Shown piece after piece: positions 22,195 through 32,877 of a DNA stretch of 64,000 bases. The notes below the pieces were generated by a model. That model did no database searches. It saw only the letters and a list, made by a program, of their open reading frames with translations, and was not told the origin of the DNA. Origin of the DNA: Celoporthe dispersa (lineage: Eukaryota > Ascomycota > Sordariomycetes > Diaporthales > Cryphonectriaceae). A program made the position numbers and the translations under genes. Location of the stretch: contig WAID01000001.1 of the NCBI GenBank assembly GCA_016584495.1, positions 1,178,001-1,242,000 on the forward strand, written 5' to 3'. The number at the start of each line of letters is the position of its first letter. Within the stretch, counting starts at the first letter, position 1.

Positions 22195-22510
22195 ACCCGG
22201 GCATTCAACATTTGTAAAGCAAACTCAAACTTTTACAAATATCTAAAAAGTGATCCCTAAAGACCGTAATGTCCTTCTCCTTGGCCATAATATCTCAGTT
22301 AAGCTTGATATCCTTTAGATAGCCAAAGCTCGTATGCCCTCATACGAGGATCGGATCACAAGATGGGGCAACGGCTTGATGAACCCAAGCATGCTAAAGG
22401 GCTGGTCGAAACAGTGTACGACTTCTTCGATGTCTTAAAATCTAGAAGATAAGAGGAATATATTCTGTCCTATTGAAATCCGATGCTGAGGCTATCTAAC
22501 TACCGCCTTT
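22195..22510. other. AT-rich decayed sequence
   Basis: The expected position of the missing SDR N-terminus. It is AT-rich with stops in every frame and holds no readable dehydrogenase motif. Confidence 0.4.
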
Positions 22511-23974
22511 TTAAGGTAGTTGAAACCTCCCCGCCGATGCCTCCTGCGACAATGCAGTCTTCAGCTCTGCGTCGAAAAAATGATCCGCAGATTTCAAGTC
22601 CTCCAGAGAGTGCAGCGGCTTCCAGCCCAACCGTCTCACCGTCGTATCAACCGTATTCATATGCCCAGCGCCGGCCCGGCTCACGACAGCCTCGCCAAAT
22701 TCTCCCGCACCAAAATACGGGAGAACATCATCCAGACTAACTGCCCGAACTTCCTTTTGTTGAGGACCGTCGGGCTTGGGCAGGACACCGCTTCGGAACG
22801 CGGCGTCGAGACAGAGCTGGGCCGTCTCATTGTGGGTTATGATCCCGGCCTGGGCAAACATGATGCCTTTCTTGCCCCTTGGGAAGTCCTTGCCGCCATC
22901 GTCCAGAAGCCTTTCGGTCAGCAAGACGACCAGTGCCGCAAGGTCATCGACGTGTACGACGCCAGCACATGCGGTACCATCAGCCAGCTGGAAAACGTAA
23001 CCTTTATCGAGGATGAAGTGGAAATACACTGTCAATGACGGAACGTTAGTGGCAGCTGGTGGGTCGGCGATGATCGACATGGACTGTTTTGGTCTTTTGA
23101 ACAGTGACACATCTTGGTGATGATACTACTGGTTGAGTCCTCGTGGAGGGCAAACTATTTGCGGACTGTGGTACTTACTCGACAGTGCTACCGCCTTGAC
23201 AGGGAACAAGCCGCGGCTCTCACCCCAAATGACTGGTGCTTGGAGACTGAGGGCATTCACGCCCGTCTCGACAGCCGCGTCCAGGACGGCCAGCTCCGTC
23301 GTTCGTGGCACATATGGCGACTTTGCATCCTCTGCCTTCTCGAACTCATATATAGCCAGGGGATCAGCATCGTCAAAGGATCGTTCCGGGTGATTGTCGC
23401 CCTGCAGTGGAGAGTCGGAAATATTGGTGATGCCACTGATTTGAATCATCCAGGGTGTTTTGTGTCCCTTGTCAGTCAGCCGCGTCGCTAGGCCTCGAAC
23501 CATGGCCACAGCGCTGGGGGTGTGGTAACCCATTCCGAGATTGAAGATGATATCATGCTCTGCTGCGACAGAGGCGACGGATTCTGTGTTGTCCAGCCCA
23601 CTGAAGACAACAGGGTTGACGCGGTGGCCGTAGACGTCTTTGAGTTTCTGAGCACGATCCTCGCCGCGGACGAGTACAGAGATGGTGCTCTTGCTCAGGG
23701 CTGGATGGGTGGACTTCAAGATGTGATGTAGGCAAGTTCCTCCGATCTAGACAGTCCCCAGTCAGCACTCTGCATATCGAAGATCTCCGGGGCTATAATC
23801 AGATGTCTCGAGAGCTAGGGCTTGCGTGGCCAAGTCCAGTCCTCAAGCTATCTTTGCATGCCATCTCCAGTGGATATTTCGTAAACCCAGGAACTATCAA
23901 TGCTCGAGGATGAAGTTGCTCACATAACCGGTTGCTCCAACGAGGAGGATCCGTGGCACTGAGGGAGTTGACAT
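22511..23974 (-). CDS. NAD(P)-binding NmrA/epimerase-like protein, 378 aa
   Basis: Exons are 23974..23924, 23746..23179 and 23028..22511. The first encodes the start and dinucleotide loop MSTPSVPRILLVGATGY. It splices (GTGAGC...TCTAG) to IGGTCLHHILKSTHPAL, completing a Rossmann beta-alpha-beta with GATGYIGG. Later elements are ISVLVRGEDRAQKL (second strand), FNLGMGYHTPSA and WMIQISGIT, and a C-terminal substrate part with YVFQLADGTACAGVVHVDDL and TVRRLGWKPLHSLEDL. Intron 2 (GTAAGT...TGACAG) is about 150 nt. Relatives include NmrA-like regulators and atypical extended SDRs. No catalytic YxxxK is obvious, so it may sense NAD(P) or act on an unknown substrate. The neighbouring SDR remnant is a different subfamily. 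Confidence 0.8.
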
Positions 23975-24610
23975 CTTGGACCTGCCCAATACGATCTTTA
24001 CCAAGGAGGGTCAATAAAGAACGATTCGATGCAGTTAAATCTAGCAATTGTTCTGCCGACCTCACTATTGTGGTACTTTGCTTTTCGGTTACAAGATTGA
24101 AGAGTGTATAAGGTCTGGTTGCTTCTATCCAGTCATTTGCCAGAAAAGCGATGTCTCAATATCTATTTGAACATGCCAGCTCGTATGATCAACGGATCGT
24201 CTAATTCGTCCTTGCGGAGGGACCTCTCCACACGGTGAACTGTGCCACCCATGTCCTCCACGATTGGAAAGCCAAGTGCTTAATAAACATGGACCGACTG
24301 TTCCACCGATGAAGCCCGCAGCGACGTTGTACCCGGGGACTTGCGTTGACCCGGTGCCCGTACATTATATCCAAGCTTAGCGCTTTACACAGAGCTCTAT
24401 GTTTTCAACATGGCACAATGTATAAATGTACTTGTAAAGCATAGAGGGTGTGAGGTGCTAAGACGATTGATGATGAGCCGGGTAGGATGCGCAGCCTTGT
24501 GATTTCCAAGTGCCGCGTGGCTTATTATTAATAATCCTGTGTAAAGTCTCGAGCAGCTGAGGCAGTATGGCCAAACCCATGAGTATTCAACCACAACTAA
24601 TAATATCCTC
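23975..24610. other. Intergenic, promoter of the NmrA-like gene
   Basis: Upstream region of the NmrA-like gene and 3' flank of the next minus-strand gene. No coding feature is recognised. Confidence 0.45.
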
Positions 24611-25831
24611 TTAGATTCCCACCTGGCCATACTCAACAGTCCGTGTACTTCTAAAATCTGCCATCTCCGCAGCTGCTGGAACCGCGTCTGGCAACTCACC
24701 CAGTGGGTACCTCACGTTCTCGGGCTGACATCGTGTGTTGGCATGGTTGCCATATACGGGGAGACGTCGATTATAGGGTTGGTCGTCCGCCGCATAACTC
24801 ACGTTAGCCTTCTTCTCTCTCTGTGTCAAGGCTGGAAAACCCTTTCTCATGCTGTCGAGCTGCGGAGATCGCAGCCGCTTCTTGCGCTCCCAAAGGCCCC
24901 ATCCCAGTAGCGATGCTGTCACGGTCCCAAGAGACGCGATGATGGCTACGCAGATGGTGAGCGTTTCCTGGTCCTGTTGGTGGCATGAAGCGGAGCTAGA
25001 GCCAGACGAGGCAGCAGATGGGTTTGTCGCTGTCAAAGTACTGCCGATGGTTCGTGCGGTGCCTGTAGAGGATACGGACGTGGCCGAAGCAATTGCCTCG
25101 TCGTTCGCTAGACCAGCGAATCCCACCATGGGAGTTGCGTCAGGCAGCACGAAAGGAAGGCTTCCGTCAAGGCACGCTTCAGTCTCGCTCGTTGCACCAC
25201 CATCTACGTCTCCACAGCAGTACATTGTAGTCGTACTATTAGGCTGCCAAGCATTAAACATGATGGTTGATGAAGTGTCTAAATCGTAAATGTCAGTCTG
25301 ATTTTTGATTTGCGTATTGATAGGAACCACCCCTGGTCAGGTCATGCTGTGCCTGTCATGGAATTCTCTTCATGCTGAAGAGACTTTTTACCACAACGAG
25401 GCGTTCCCCACTCTGCTTCATGGGAACTTTGTGGTGTTTCGCAAGAGTATACGGATGTGTTCTTCAGGAACCTTGCTCCTGGACAGCCTTTTAGGGCGAT
25501 GCCAGCCCTTTCTCAAGGAAAAGCACTGGGGATCGGAATACTGAAATCACTCACACTGCCGACACTCCTGAGGACATTCTGATGAGCTCCACGTCTCATC
25601 CGTACAGAACCCTCTGGACAGGCCCATAGGCTGCGAGTAGTGCAAGCAGTAGCCATTCGAAAGGCAGATGCCGCCTATAGACTGGCAGCACTGGGAATGC
25701 CCTGTCGATGAGCAGGGTGTTGCCCCCGTGCCATCAGAGCCGTCCGGATTGTAACAAGATGCTGTGCCGCCTACCGACCTCGACATCGCCGCCAGAAGAA
25801 GAAGGCTTAGTGGACAGAGATGAGACTGCAT
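24611..25831 (-). CDS. Secretory single-span membrane protein with Cys-rich ectodomain, 314 aa
   Basis: Exons are 25831..25555 and 25278..24611, joined by a 276-nt intron (GTGAGT...TTTAG), giving PQECRQ(Y)TSSTIMFNAW in frame. The signal peptide is MQSHLCPLSLLLLAAMSRS. The ectodomain opens with SCYNPDGSDGTGATPCSSTG and has paired cysteines (SQCCQS, MYCCGD). It ends in a Ser/Thr-rich, probably O-glycosylated stalk. The span is TICVAIIASLGTVTASLLGW, followed by WERKKRLRS and a cytoplasmic tail of about 95 residues. This layout is a large, poorly characterised fungal family sometimes compared with cell-wall sensors. The ATG at 25831 starts the signal peptide directly; 25867 is an alternative. The intron is long for this locus and could contain a small exon. 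Confidence 0.75.
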
Positions 25832-26398
25832 GGCTGGTGGCGGCCTCGCTAATGTATTTGATAACAAGATAATAAATAAGGGGAAAATAGTGAGAATTGG
25901 GAAAGTGAAAGAAAGTTTTTTGGGGGCCTGGGCCTCTGTGTATCATAAGAATAAAGACAACAGACCGCTTGACAGGGAGCCTCATGGATGCCTGTGGCCC
26001 CCAATGCTAGACAAGGTCGGTCGACAGCAGCCCTGATAGACTACATGGGTTCTGGCCCGTTTGCTGGCCCGCTCAGCAAGCTCGCTAATACGTCGAATAT
26101 CAGCCGCAGCCGAGCCCCTATCTATCAGCTAGGCATGCAAATATACCTGCCTGAAATGAAGGCCTGATGAGTAGGCCGTATGCTTACCCCTGTGCAGCTT
26201 AGCGACCGAGGTGTGAGGTGAGGGCACCTCGGCAGGACATCTTTGTCAGGTTGTGCGTTGACGAAGTATCTCTCAAATATCAGGATCAATTCCTGGCTCT
26301 TCTGGATACGCGTTGCTAGAAACTTGAAGAAGAAGAAGAAGAAGAAGAAACTATCTTAGGGAAATAGTAACATATCCGCTTGTCGAATCAGTGGTACC
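25832..26398. other. Intergenic with (GAA)n
   Basis: Upstream region of the Cys-rich membrane protein and 3' flank of the next gene. A (GAA)n repeat lies at about 26324-26349. No gene is seen. Confidence 0.45.
26324..26349 (+). repeat. (GAA)n microsatellite
   Basis: About eight GAA units about 50 bp beyond the stop codon of the 405-aa membrane protein gene. Confidence 0.8.
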
Positions 26399-27616
26399 TT
26401 AGCGCTCGTGGTTTCCCCAGCCCAGCTGACGGTTGACCTCGTTCATGGCATTGATGCCCGCGCTCACCAGAGTGAGCGCGCCATCAGCGGCCACGTTGCC
26501 TGTGTTAAAGGCCGGAGGCGCGCAATCAGCAGCCAGCAAGTCCTGTTGATCCAGCGTGCCCTGTCTCTTGGCCAGAACCGCGTTGGCAATAGCTCTGCCC
26601 CATAAGTTGTACCACTGGTCTTCGCTGAGCGTGGCATACTGCTTCCTGCCCTCCCCGTCCAGTGTCGAGTACCACCACACCGCGCTGACCGTCTCAAATT
26701 TCTTGGTCCGGAGGAACAGGTACGGCCAGGTCAATATCCACAGGAAAGTAAGACAGAACACAACGTAGATGCTGTGTGTCAGCCGCCACTGATTCGTCCG
26801 ACACTGGCTCCACACCTCGACCTTTTCGTCCCGCAGCGGAAATGTAATAAAGAGATCGCCCTTGTAGTTAGTCCGCCGCACCATGTTCTCGAGATGCTGC
26901 TTGACGCGGCCCTGGTCGAACCCGGCAAAGTGCCTCTTGAGCTGGAATGTCTTGAGCCCGGAGTGGCTGGCACAATACATATGGCACCACTCCATCAGGG
27001 TCGGCTTCTCCCTCGTCCCCAGCTCTACCCTGCCCCCCTCGGGAGCCCGCGATGCCCGTTTCCGGCACACGCCTCCACGTCGGACCTTGTCTCCGTCCTC
27101 GGCAGTCCTCAGCGCGCTGATGCCCCGCTCCACCCGGCCGTTGGGAAGCAGATACGGCGTCAGCTCGACAGAGACGTCGAAGTCTGTGATCTCCTTATTC
27201 TCGTCCTTGCCGTTGTGGCCGCGGCGCTTCTCGCGGTGGGTGCCGCGGATGCGAACATGTGGGCGGGGTGGGATGGCAGCCCAGCGACGCACATTCTCCT
27301 CGAGATAGTCGGCATCCGTGTCAAGCCTGCTGCTGAGATAGTAGGTGACGGCCTCATCGGTGCGGAAGGGTGGGATGGAGCCGGGGCCCGGGGCGAGGTT
27401 TGGCAGAGAGTGCTGAGCGTGGCCTTCGGTGGGCAATAGAGGCGCACTGGCGCTACTGCCAGCCTCAGGGGCCTCATCGTAGAGGGGAGGAAGGTCATCG
27501 GCTTGGTTCAGGTGAGGGAGCTCAGGAGCGTCATTGTCATAGTAGCGATCACCTGGCTGGGTGTGAAGAGACACAGCATCTTCCGAGACGGCTAGCGGTG
27601 GGCTGGGTTTGCCCAT
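26399..27616 (-). CDS. Conserved-looking fungal single-span membrane protein, 405 aa
   Basis: A single exon of 406 codons. The N-terminal ~90 residues are acidic and Pro-rich (APELPHLNQADDLPPLYDEA). A folded region follows with TDEAVTYYLSSRLDTDADYL, the basic HVRIRGTHREKRRGHNG and DFDVSVELTPYLLP. A likely conserved core is LMEWCHMYCASHSGLKTFQL. One strong membrane span is SIYVVFCLTFLWILTWPYLF, followed by WWYSTLDGEG and a C-terminal region with QWYNLWGRAIANAVLAKRQG. Similar fungal proteins are sometimes mislabelled ABC transporter, but no Walker motif is present. Function is unknown; an endomembrane location is inferred. It is divergently arranged with NMT1. Confidence 0.75.
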   Translation of the reverse strand: MGKPSPPLAVSEDAVSLHTQPGDRYYDNDAPELPHLNQADDLPPLYDEAPEAGSSASAPLLPTEGHAQHSLPNLAPGPGSIPPFRTDEAVTYYLSSRLDTDADYLEENVRRWAAIPPRPHVRIRGTHREKRRGHNGKDENKEITDFDVSVELTPYLLPNGRVERGISALRTAEDGDKVRRGGVCRKRASRAPEGGRVELGTREKPTLMEWCHMYCASHSGLKTFQLKRHFAGFDQGRVKQHLENMVRRTNYKGDLFITFPLRDEKVEVWSQCRTNQWRLTHSIYVVFCLTFLWILTWPYLFLRTKKFETVSAVWWYSTLDGEGRKQYATLSEDQWYNLWGRAIANAVLAKRQGTLDQQDLLAADCAPPAFNTGNVAADGALTLVSAGINAMNEVNRQLGWGNHER

Positions 27617-28272
27617 ATTTGACTCGGTCCAAGAGGTGATTTACCAAAAGGTATCGGATGATGGAGGATGAAGCCCAGGAGGACAGGTGATGGACAGATG
27701 AACTCAATAGAGGAGTGTGAGGTTGTCCTTTTGGGGTTTTTGTTAAGACTGACGGAGGAGAGAAAGAGGAGCATTTCTGCTGCCTTGGTTAGTAGCCTAG
27801 TGCCAAGACCATGTGCTGTACAGCTAAGGAAGTGGCTGTGCCTTCTTTTCGCATCCAATCCGCATTCACACACACACAGCTTATCCTCCGACCCCCCTCG
27901 GCCCTTATTTGTAGTGTGGCCAGCTTGACTGCATGATTATTTACCAAGGATGTCGAGGGTATCCAGTCCACACCAAATTCTGACTCAGCTGCTTGGGGTT
28001 CAGGCCACCACCTAAAGGAGGGATGACACTGTCCTTATCGATAACAACCAGCACCTAGCTAGCTAACCAACTGTCTCTAACTAACGACACCTGTCACTGC
28101 AGCCCCTCGGGTGTTGGGCCTCCAACCCCTCCAACCGACCCCTCCAACTTTGTGCCACGCTAGGCTGCAGCGCCGACCTGCACCGCCAGAGGATAACAAT
28201 TACCTGCTCTCCTGCACACCCTCCCACCCAGAAACGTGCCACCATCCAAGGGCAGTATCGCCAGGATACAAC
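27617..28272. promoter_or_regulatory. Divergent promoter region between the 405-aa membrane protein gene and NMT1
   Basis: 656 bp separates the two start codons. It holds a (CA)n run near 27867-27880 and a C/A-rich leader (28080-28265) ahead of the NMT1 ATG. No specific binding site is asserted. Confidence 0.5.
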
Positions 28273-30094
28273 ATGTCGGGGGCAGAGTCCAAAGAGGCGG
28301 ACCCTTCCAAGGTCGCAGCCAAGCTGGAGGAGGAGGAGGAGCAGCTGGACAAGGGCAAACAGCCTGCTGTCGCATCTGATGAAGAGGACGAAGTTGAGGA
28401 TGTCGAGGGCGGAGACGATGGCGAAGAGGCAGAGGATGTCGGTGCTGGTGATGCCACAGCAGGCGCGGCTGGTGCCAAGAAGAAGAAGAAGAAGTCCAAG
28501 AGGAAGAAGATCAAGGCTGCTCTGACCGGCAGCACCCAGCCCGAAGACCCTGCAGACAAGATCAAGGCTTTGCTCGACAAGCTCCCCGAGAACGAGATCC
28601 AGGAAATTGTCAAACGGAACCCCGAGCTGGTCAAGGACTACGGATCTGACCCCGCCAAGGCTGCCGAGGCCTTCAAGTCGCTCTCCCTCAACGATGTGCT
28701 GACGGGTCTGGCCCTGAATGGGAAGAACGCAAAGGACATGGGGAGCTACAAGTTCTGGAAGACACAGCCGGTCCCCAAGTTTGACGAGGCGGTCCCCGAT
28801 AAGCCAATCGAGGAGGGCCCTCTGGAGGTCAAGACCGTGGAGGACGTGCCCAAGGAGCCCCAGAAGCTGATTGACGGGTTCGAGTGGGTCACCATGGACC
28901 TGCTGGACGGTGCGCAGATGAAGGAGGTCTATCAGCTCCTGAACGGCCACTACGTGGAGGACGACGAGGCCATGTTCCGCTTCAACTACGGCACCCCCAT
29001 CCTGAAGTGGTCGCTCATGGCCCCGGGCTGGAGGAAAGACTGGCACGTTGGCATCCGCGACTGTCGCCTTGCGGACCGCAGGCCGCTCGTCGCTTTCATC
29101 TCCGCCGTGCCCATGACGATCCGCGTGAGGGACAAGAAGTTTGTCGCCTCCGAGGTCAACTTCCTGTGTGTGCACAAGAAGCTCCGCGGCAAGCGTCTCG
29201 CGCCCATCCTCATCAAGGAGATCACCCGCCGCTCCAACCTGCACGGGATATGGCAGGGTGTCTACACGGGCGGCATTGTGCTGCCCAAGCCCGTCAGCAC
29301 CTGTCGGTACTACCACCGCTCCCTCAACTGGAAGAAGCTCTACGAGATCGGATTCAGCCCCCTGCCGCCCAACAGCAAGCCCGAGTGGCAGATCCGGAAG
29401 TACGCAGTACCCGACCGCACTAACATCCAAGGCCTGCGCGAGATGCAAAAGAAGGATGTACCTGCCGTCCAGAGCCTGATGAGGCGGTATGAGAACCGCT
29501 TCGACATGGTGCCCGAGTGGACCGAGGAGGAGGCTGCACACTGGCTCCTGCAGCCTCGTGGCGAGGGAGAGGAGCAGGCCGTCTGGACATATGTCGTTGA
29601 GGTAAGGGCAGCGAATTTCTTTCTTGACTAAACCATCTCATGAACCAACAGACTGCTCACACCATCTTTTCTTTTCTCTTTCCCTCCCTCTAGGATGAAC
29701 ACAAGAACATCACCGACTTCTTCTCCTTCTACAACCTCGAGTCGACCGTCATCAACCACCCACGCCACAAGGTCCTCAAGGTGGCTTACCTGTTCTACTA
29801 CGGCTCCGAGACTGGCCTGGCCACACCATTCGACAAGGCCGCCCTGAAAGACCGCCTGAACAAGCTCATCTTCGATGCCCTCATCATTGCCAAGAAGAAC
29901 AACTTTGACGTCTTTAACGCCCTGTCGCTCGCCGACAATACCCTGTTCTTGGAGCAGCAGAAGTTTGGTCCAGGCGATGGATCACTGCATTATTACCTGT
30001 TCAACTACCGTGCGAACCCGATCGCGGGCGGTGTGAACAAGAGAACATGGCGGATGAGGAGACCTTGAGCGGGGTGGGCCTCGTGATGATGTAG
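28273..30094 (+). CDS. NMT1: Glycylpeptide N-tetradecanoyltransferase (N-myristoyltransferase); C-terminal frame break
   Basis: Exons are 28273..29601 and 29694 onward, with a 92-nt phase-0 intron (GTAAGG...CTCTAG). The enzyme transfers myristate from myristoyl-CoA to N-terminal glycines in the cytosol and is essential in fungi. The N-terminus is acidic and lysine-rich (ribosome-associated type). The GNAT-like core shows PGWRKDWHVGIRDCRLADRR, FISAVPMTIRV, VNFLCVHKKLRGKRLAPILI and VSTCRYYHRSLNWKKLYEIG. The second half has DFFSFYNLESTVINH, LKVAYLFYYG and LHYYLFNYRANPIAGGV. Read literally the frame stops at 30068 with an odd basic tail. A one-base loss near 30041 would restore LSGVGLVMM ending at 30094, which matches the conserved C-terminus whose carboxylate acts in catalysis. 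Confidence 0.95.
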
Positions 30095-30534
30095 AGCAGC
30101 CTGGATCGGACTCGCATCGAGTGCGGGGTTTCGATTTGAATATTCGGCGGCTCATGTCTTACAATTTTAGGCAATACTATCTGCCGAGTTGCGTGTTCTC
30201 GGGCCTTGCGAGCTAAGAAAGTCACTGTGCATATCAGATATTCAACTCCCATAGCGGAGAGGATGCACAAGGGTCAAGGCTACATAGTGCCGAGAGAACC
30301 TACGACTAGAAGCCTGTATATATCTTCTTTGAAGTGGATATCGATTTGAGTCAAGAGCAAAGCCAAGTATCCCCAGGCTGAATCTATACAGCCAAGTCTA
30401 TCTATCTCTTGCGGATATAAACATGTACCACCAACGCCACCTTCTCTGGATGTCTATCGTGATATATCGACCAGCCCCTTATAACTTTCTCAAGACGCCC
30501 AAAAAGCCGCCGCCGCCGCCCCATCCGTTCACAC
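30095..30534. other. Convergent 3' flanks
   Basis: 3' flanks of NMT1 (+) and the S33 hydrolase (-). No feature is recognised. Confidence 0.45.
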
Positions 30535-31873
30535 CTAGGGCCACTTCCGCCCGTCCAGCTGCTCCCCCACCCTGAACCTCTTTTCCAACAACGCATGAAA
30601 CCACTCATACCGCTCTAGCGGGGGACATGACCCATGTCCTGCTCGATAAGAGCCGTCAGCCCGCTGTCGTCCCCGCCGAGGTACTCCTTCAGCTTGTACC
30701 CATGCGGCACGGTGATCATCCTGTCGCCGGTCCCGTGCAGCACGAGGATCCTCTCCCTGCCCACCCGGTCCGCCATCTCGGCCAGCTGCTTCGGGCTCTT
30801 GTGGTGCCACCCTGCGGCGATGAGCTGTAGCAGGAAGCCTCTTGTCGTGAAACGCTTCTCGTCCAGCCGCTTGTGCAGCTCCCCCGCCACGAACCGCTCG
30901 TAGTTGTTGTTGAAGCGCAGGTACTCGCCCCCTCGCCCTCGCCCGGCGGGGGGCAGCACCCTGGGCGTCGTCTTGGGGTCCGGGAGGTGCACGTCGTCCG
31001 GGCTGACGAACCACGACACGGGGAAGAGGTTGCGCCCTGCGCTGCGGACGGACGCCTCGAGGGACTTGGGGACGAGCATCTGGGCGCGCTGGACCATGTT
31101 CTCCCAGAAGGTGGTGGTGTTCTCGACGGCCGCGGCGGTGCAGAGCAGGGAGAGGGAGGAGAGGTGGTCCGGGACGAGACAGGCGAGCTCCTGTGCGATC
31201 ATGCCGCCCATGGAGATGCCGAGGACGTGGAGGGTGCGGTCTGGTGGCGCGGAGGAGGAGGGCGAGAGGGCGTCGGGGGGCAGCCAGCCTATGTGCTGCA
31301 GGACCTCGATGGCGTCGCGGGCCATCTCAGAGGTGGAGTAGCGCATCAGGGGCACGTCGCTGTCGCCCATGCCGCGGTTGTCGAGGCAGAGGACTGAGTA
31401 GGTCTGCTCGCGCTCGTGGCCAAAGTGGAGGGTCTGTCGCTGCCAGGCGGACTTGAGGGAGCCGAGACCCATCAGGAACTTTTGGAGAGAGAAGAAAAAA
31501 AACAAGCGCGGTCAGAATGGGTCACAGGTGTGTGTGTATGTATGTGTTCAGGCGAGGAACACGATGGGGGGAGGGAAAGGGACACTTACGACAAGCCTGA
31601 CCGGCCCAGAACCATGGACCTCCCATGAGATGTTCAGCGGGCCACCACGGCCTTCAGCCACGGGCAGACGACCGCTCTTGGTAGGCTCCAGGTTCCATGT
31701 TGCCGTAGGGAAGGCAGGATGCTTGAGGACGTCGGCGACGAGGGGCAGCTTGTCCCTGAGGAGATCTTCAGTTAAGACTGCGACTTCTCTGCCTATCTCT
31801 CGCTTTCTCTCCCTCTCACACGCACCGGGGATGAAGAGAAAACATACCAGACTTCCTGCTCTGAAGCTGTCAT
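30535..31873 (-). CDS. Alpha/beta hydrolase, serine-aminopeptidase S33-like; C-terminal frame break
   Basis: Exons are 31873..31848 (a mini-exon encoding MTASEQEVW), 31755..31590 and 31478 onward. The introns (GTATGT...CTCAG; GTAAGT...AAAAG) restore DKLPLVADVLKHPAF and RLV|FLMGLGSLKSAWQ. The hydrolase core has CLDNRGMGDSD, the nucleophile elbow LGISMGGMIAQELA, the acid in LHGTGDRMI and His in MGHV. The literal frame stops at 30615, giving 351 aa. One missing C in the run at 30620-30624 (G on the plus strand) would extend it to 30535 with PPLERYEWFHALLEKRFRVG, which fits the family's C-terminal helix. The catalytic triad is complete either way. Relatives are putative esterases or peptidases; the substrate is unknown. 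The mini-exon start fits homologous short N-termini better than longer upstream frames. Confidence 0.85.
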
Positions 31874-32877
31874 GCTTAAAAAGACAGGTGTTCCTCTTGA
31901 GCAGCTCCCGAAAGTATCGTGGACGACCCAAGGTGGTGAGAGAACAGGAGCGCCGAGCCTTGTTTGCACCAGACGATCGAGGACCGGAAACACGCAGCAC
32001 CTCGAGCAACGTATCGAGTTCCACACCTCCGACTACAAAGGGCCGCTTTCTCCGCCTATCACGATGAGATGCGTTTCACTAGGAGTTGTCGTTTGCTGCA
32101 GCAGGTGAGTGCGATGCGATGCGATGGGTGACGTCGGAGGTAACGCGTGCCTCGGCTCACCCCACGCTGCTGATTGTGGCTCTCCAGATCCTACTCCGCC
32201 CCCACTATAAAGTCTACTACGGGAACCCGATCCAGGTCAGTCAGTGAGCGATAGGATTACCTCTGAATAACTACCACAATGTTGCCTAATTCATAGATGA
32301 AATTAGTAGCGGTTTCTTTTTGTTCAGTGCGAATTCTTGCCAGCCCTGTTTTCGAGTCTCATCTACAACTTTGAGCGGGACGGCTTCAGAGCTGATTAAG
32401 TACTTAATTACTTAGTATGCAGACCAAAGCTGGTGAACGCCAAGTCTCTTCTCTCACTATGATTGATGAGGGTATGTACCTTAGGCACCTTCAATCTTTT
32501 GATCAGTGCCTTGGCAGCTAAGGATGAAATTCGACAGCAGAAAATATGCAGCTTCTTGGTAATTGGGTCACTGGACGGGCGTGATATTGCTGGCAATGCA
32601 AATGTATCCCTGGAGACTGTTGTGGTTCATAAAGACCCGTCCAATTCACTAATATAGGATCAGGGCACTTGATTATATGGCAAGAAAAGGCCAGGCACAG
32701 TTCTAGAAGAACAATAGACAAGCAATACTGATTGCGTAGACAATCTCGGCCCGCAAAACCCAAGATACTGTAGATATAGTGTGACAAAGACTGTCATTGC
32801 TCTTCATAGTGACCTAAAAGGACGGCAGTATGTACATACACTATGTGAATGATGAAACGACCCTTTCGGTCCTGAAT
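31874..32877. other. Intergenic, promoter of the S33 hydrolase
   Basis: About 1 kb between the S33 hydrolase start and the GH79 stop. No gene is recognised; the part near 32280-32860 is AT-rich. Confidence 0.45.

Noticed and set aside
16632..27616. Secondary-metabolite gene cluster
   Set aside because: A hydrolase, an NmrA-like protein and an SDR remnant are present, but no backbone synthase, P450, transporter or pathway regulator is in the window.
28081..29541. 486-codon open frame antisense to NMT1
   Set aside because: A GC-rich shadow of the conserved NMT1 exon. Its residues follow third-codon-position bias and contain no recognisable domain.
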